A stretch of DNA of 6,663 nucleotides from an uncultured Geobacteraceae bacterium (GTDB taxonomy: Bacteria; Desulfobacterota; Desulfuromonadia; Geobacterales; Pseudopelobacteraceae), in NCBI GenBank assembly GCA_903879825.1, contig CAIRND010000664.1, positions 1-6,663 of the forward strand, in the 5' to 3' direction. Both the position numbers and the translations under genes were made by a program. The notes under the pieces were generated by a model. That model saw only the letters and a program-made list of their open reading frames with translations. It was not told where the DNA came from and made no database searches. Positions 5,860 to 6,663 of this stretch are shown here, piece after piece. The first letter of the stretch is position 1. Every line of letters starts with the position of its first letter.

Positions 5860-5983
5860 TTTATTTCACTCCTTTTGTGCACACTATCACAACACCTCCC
5901 CCAAATAGCGTCATAGGTCGTCTGTTGTTTTACTGAAAGTCCTGCTATGATGCTTTTATGCAAAAACAGTATGAGGGGGGATT
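5860..5983. promoter_or_regulatory. Divergent intergenic control region with an inverted TTGTG/CACAA repeat
   Basis: These 124 bases separate the minus-strand block from the WYL regulator and must hold both promoters. TTGTG (5875-5879) faces CACAA (5888-5892) across 8 bases, next to the ribosome-binding site of the 39-aa ORF. I could not find a convincing -35/-10 pair for the leftward direction. An operator for the adjacent WYL protein would be expected here by analogy with BrxR/CapW-type regulators; that is inference. Confidence 0.35.
5943..5951 (+). promoter_or_regulatory. Extended -10 promoter for the WYL regulator
   Basis: TGCTATGAT (5943-5951) combines a TG extension with TATGAT, which matches TATAAT in 5 of 6 positions. 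Transcription would begin near 5958, about 26 bases before the ATG at 5984. No good -35 box is seen at normal spacing (TTGTTT lies 15 bases away), fitting the extended -10 class. Confidence 0.5.
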
Positions 5984-6663
5984 ATGGCAGATCAACTTTT
6001 TTTGGAGCGCTTTCTCTGGTTTGACGCACAGGCTCGCCAAGGAAAATATCCGGGGGCGGCAAAACTTGCGACGCATTTTGAAATATCAACTAAAACCGCC
6101 CAGAGAAGCATTGAATACTTCCGGGATCGCCTCAATGCGCCGCTTGAATATGATCCTTCCTTGAAGGGATACTACTATGTGGATGCAAACTTCACGATTC
6201 CGGTGATGAAGCTTTCTGAAGAAGAACTCACCTCGCTGCTCGTTTCGCGCAAACTACTGAGCGGCACTTCAACTGATCGCCTTGGTGATGAACTTTCAAC
6301 CATGGTGAAAAAACTAAGCGGACTTATCTCCGCAAATCTTCCCGGCAACGTCGATCCTGAACAGGTTTTCTCATTCAGATGGAACCAGTTTTATCTGAGC
6401 GACAGCCTCTATTTCCGGCAGATATCCACAGCGCTACTCAATTGCCGCTGCCTTTCCATCTGTTACTACTCGCCAAAAAGCTCACAATGCACCATGCGAA
6501 CGGTTGAACCACACCACATGGTGAACTATATGGGAACCTGGCACTTGGTGGCGTGGTGCCGGATGAGGAACGGCTGGAGGGATTTTGTGCTGTCGCGCAT
6601 GTCGATGGCAAATCTGGAGGATGAAACGTTTTCTCCCCGTCCTGCGGAAGAGTGGCAGCCGCA
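5984..6663 (+). CDS. WYL-domain transcription regulator with N-terminal winged HTH (3' end outside window)
   Basis: 226 codons are present and the frame is open to the window edge. The N-terminal part is a winged helix-turn-helix: KYPGAAKLATHFEISTKTAQ (residues 21-40) followed by RSIEYFRDRL (41-50) and a wing ending KGYYYVD (61-67). A helical linker (about 77-118) leads to a WYL domain from about 145: RTVEPHHMVNYMGTWHLVAW (172-191), with W186-H187-L188 in place of the W-Y-L triad, and RDFVLSRM (199-206). This order is that of YafY/BrxR/CapW-like regulators, usually about 300 aa, so about a quarter is missing. WYL domains are thought to sense ligands such as nucleic acids or nucleotides. Start: ATG at 5984 after a purine-rich GAGGGGGGATT; an upstream ATG at 5958 is in another frame. 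The gene diverges from the minus-strand block, a position typical for a local repressor. Control of that block is inferred. Confidence 0.88.
   Translation, partial: MADQLFLERFLWFDAQARQGKYPGAAKLATHFEISTKTAQRSIEYFRDRLNAPLEYDPSLKGYYYVDANFTIPVMKLSEEELTSLLVSRKLLSGTSTDRLGDELSTMVKKLSGLISANLPGNVDPEQVFSFRWNQFYLSDSLYFRQISTALLNCRCLSICYYSPKSSQCTMRTVEPHHMVNYMGTWHLVAWCRMRNGWRDFVLSRMSMANLEDETFSPRPAEEWQP

Noticed and set aside
5958..6164. 68-aa plus-strand ORF starting MQKQYEGG
   Set aside because: It overlaps the WYL regulator in another frame. The regulator frame has the domain match and a ribosome-binding site, while this ORF's ATG falls at the predicted transcription start.

Overview
The window looks like the edge of a defence island in a Gram-negative bacterium of roughly 50 % GC. 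The only core gene is the 3' end of a cheW-type chemotaxis gene at the left edge. The rest is accessory: a single-chain MmeI-type restriction-modification enzyme, a RhuM-family protein, an RlaP-type nucleotidyltransferase, two very small ORFs and a WYL-domain transcription regulator. Short palindromic repeats of the kinds here (CACGAAA-type, PPSKKGDLGG-encoding and GANGIRP-encoding) are, from general knowledge, common in Desulfobacterota/Desulfuromonadales-like genomes. That assignment is low confidence and not proven by anything here.

Layout. 2-223 (+) is the cheW 3' end, followed by a GC hairpin (238-256). 224-517 is non-coding and holds a decayed inverted-repeat element (311-440). From 518 to 5859 all genes are on the minus strand. 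In transcription order these are a 39-codon ORF with a Tat-like motif (5859-5740), a 61-aa two-helix membrane peptide (5752-5567), the RlaP-family nucleotidyltransferase (5471-4680), the MmeI-like nuclease/methyltransferase (4503-1537) and the RhuM-family protein (1537-518). The last two overlap by one base (TAATG). The two small ORFs overlap by 13 bases. The MmeI-rhuM pair appears to have its own promoter (TTGACA-17-TACAAA) about 50 bases upstream of its start codon. At 5984 (+), diverging from this block across a 124-base intergenic region, a winged-HTH/WYL regulator begins and runs off the right edge.

How they may work together. The MmeI-like protein has visible nuclease (D-X9-E-X-K) and N6-adenine methyltransferase (DPACGSG, NPPF) motifs, so it should be a self-sufficient type IIL-like restriction-modification enzyme. 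RhuM is translationally coupled to it and of unknown biochemical function. The divergent WYL protein is positioned like the BrxR/CapW-type repressors of defence loci, but control of this block is inference. RlaP, linked by family annotation to RNA repair, and the small membrane/Tat-like ORFs are the least explained parts.

The most unusual feature is that the restriction-modification gene carries two unrelated palindromic repeat elements, both read through in frame. One lies between methyltransferase motifs I and IV, the other directly after the conserved FPFP at the end of the target-recognition region. No tRNA, rRNA, CRISPR array, integrase or transposase was seen.
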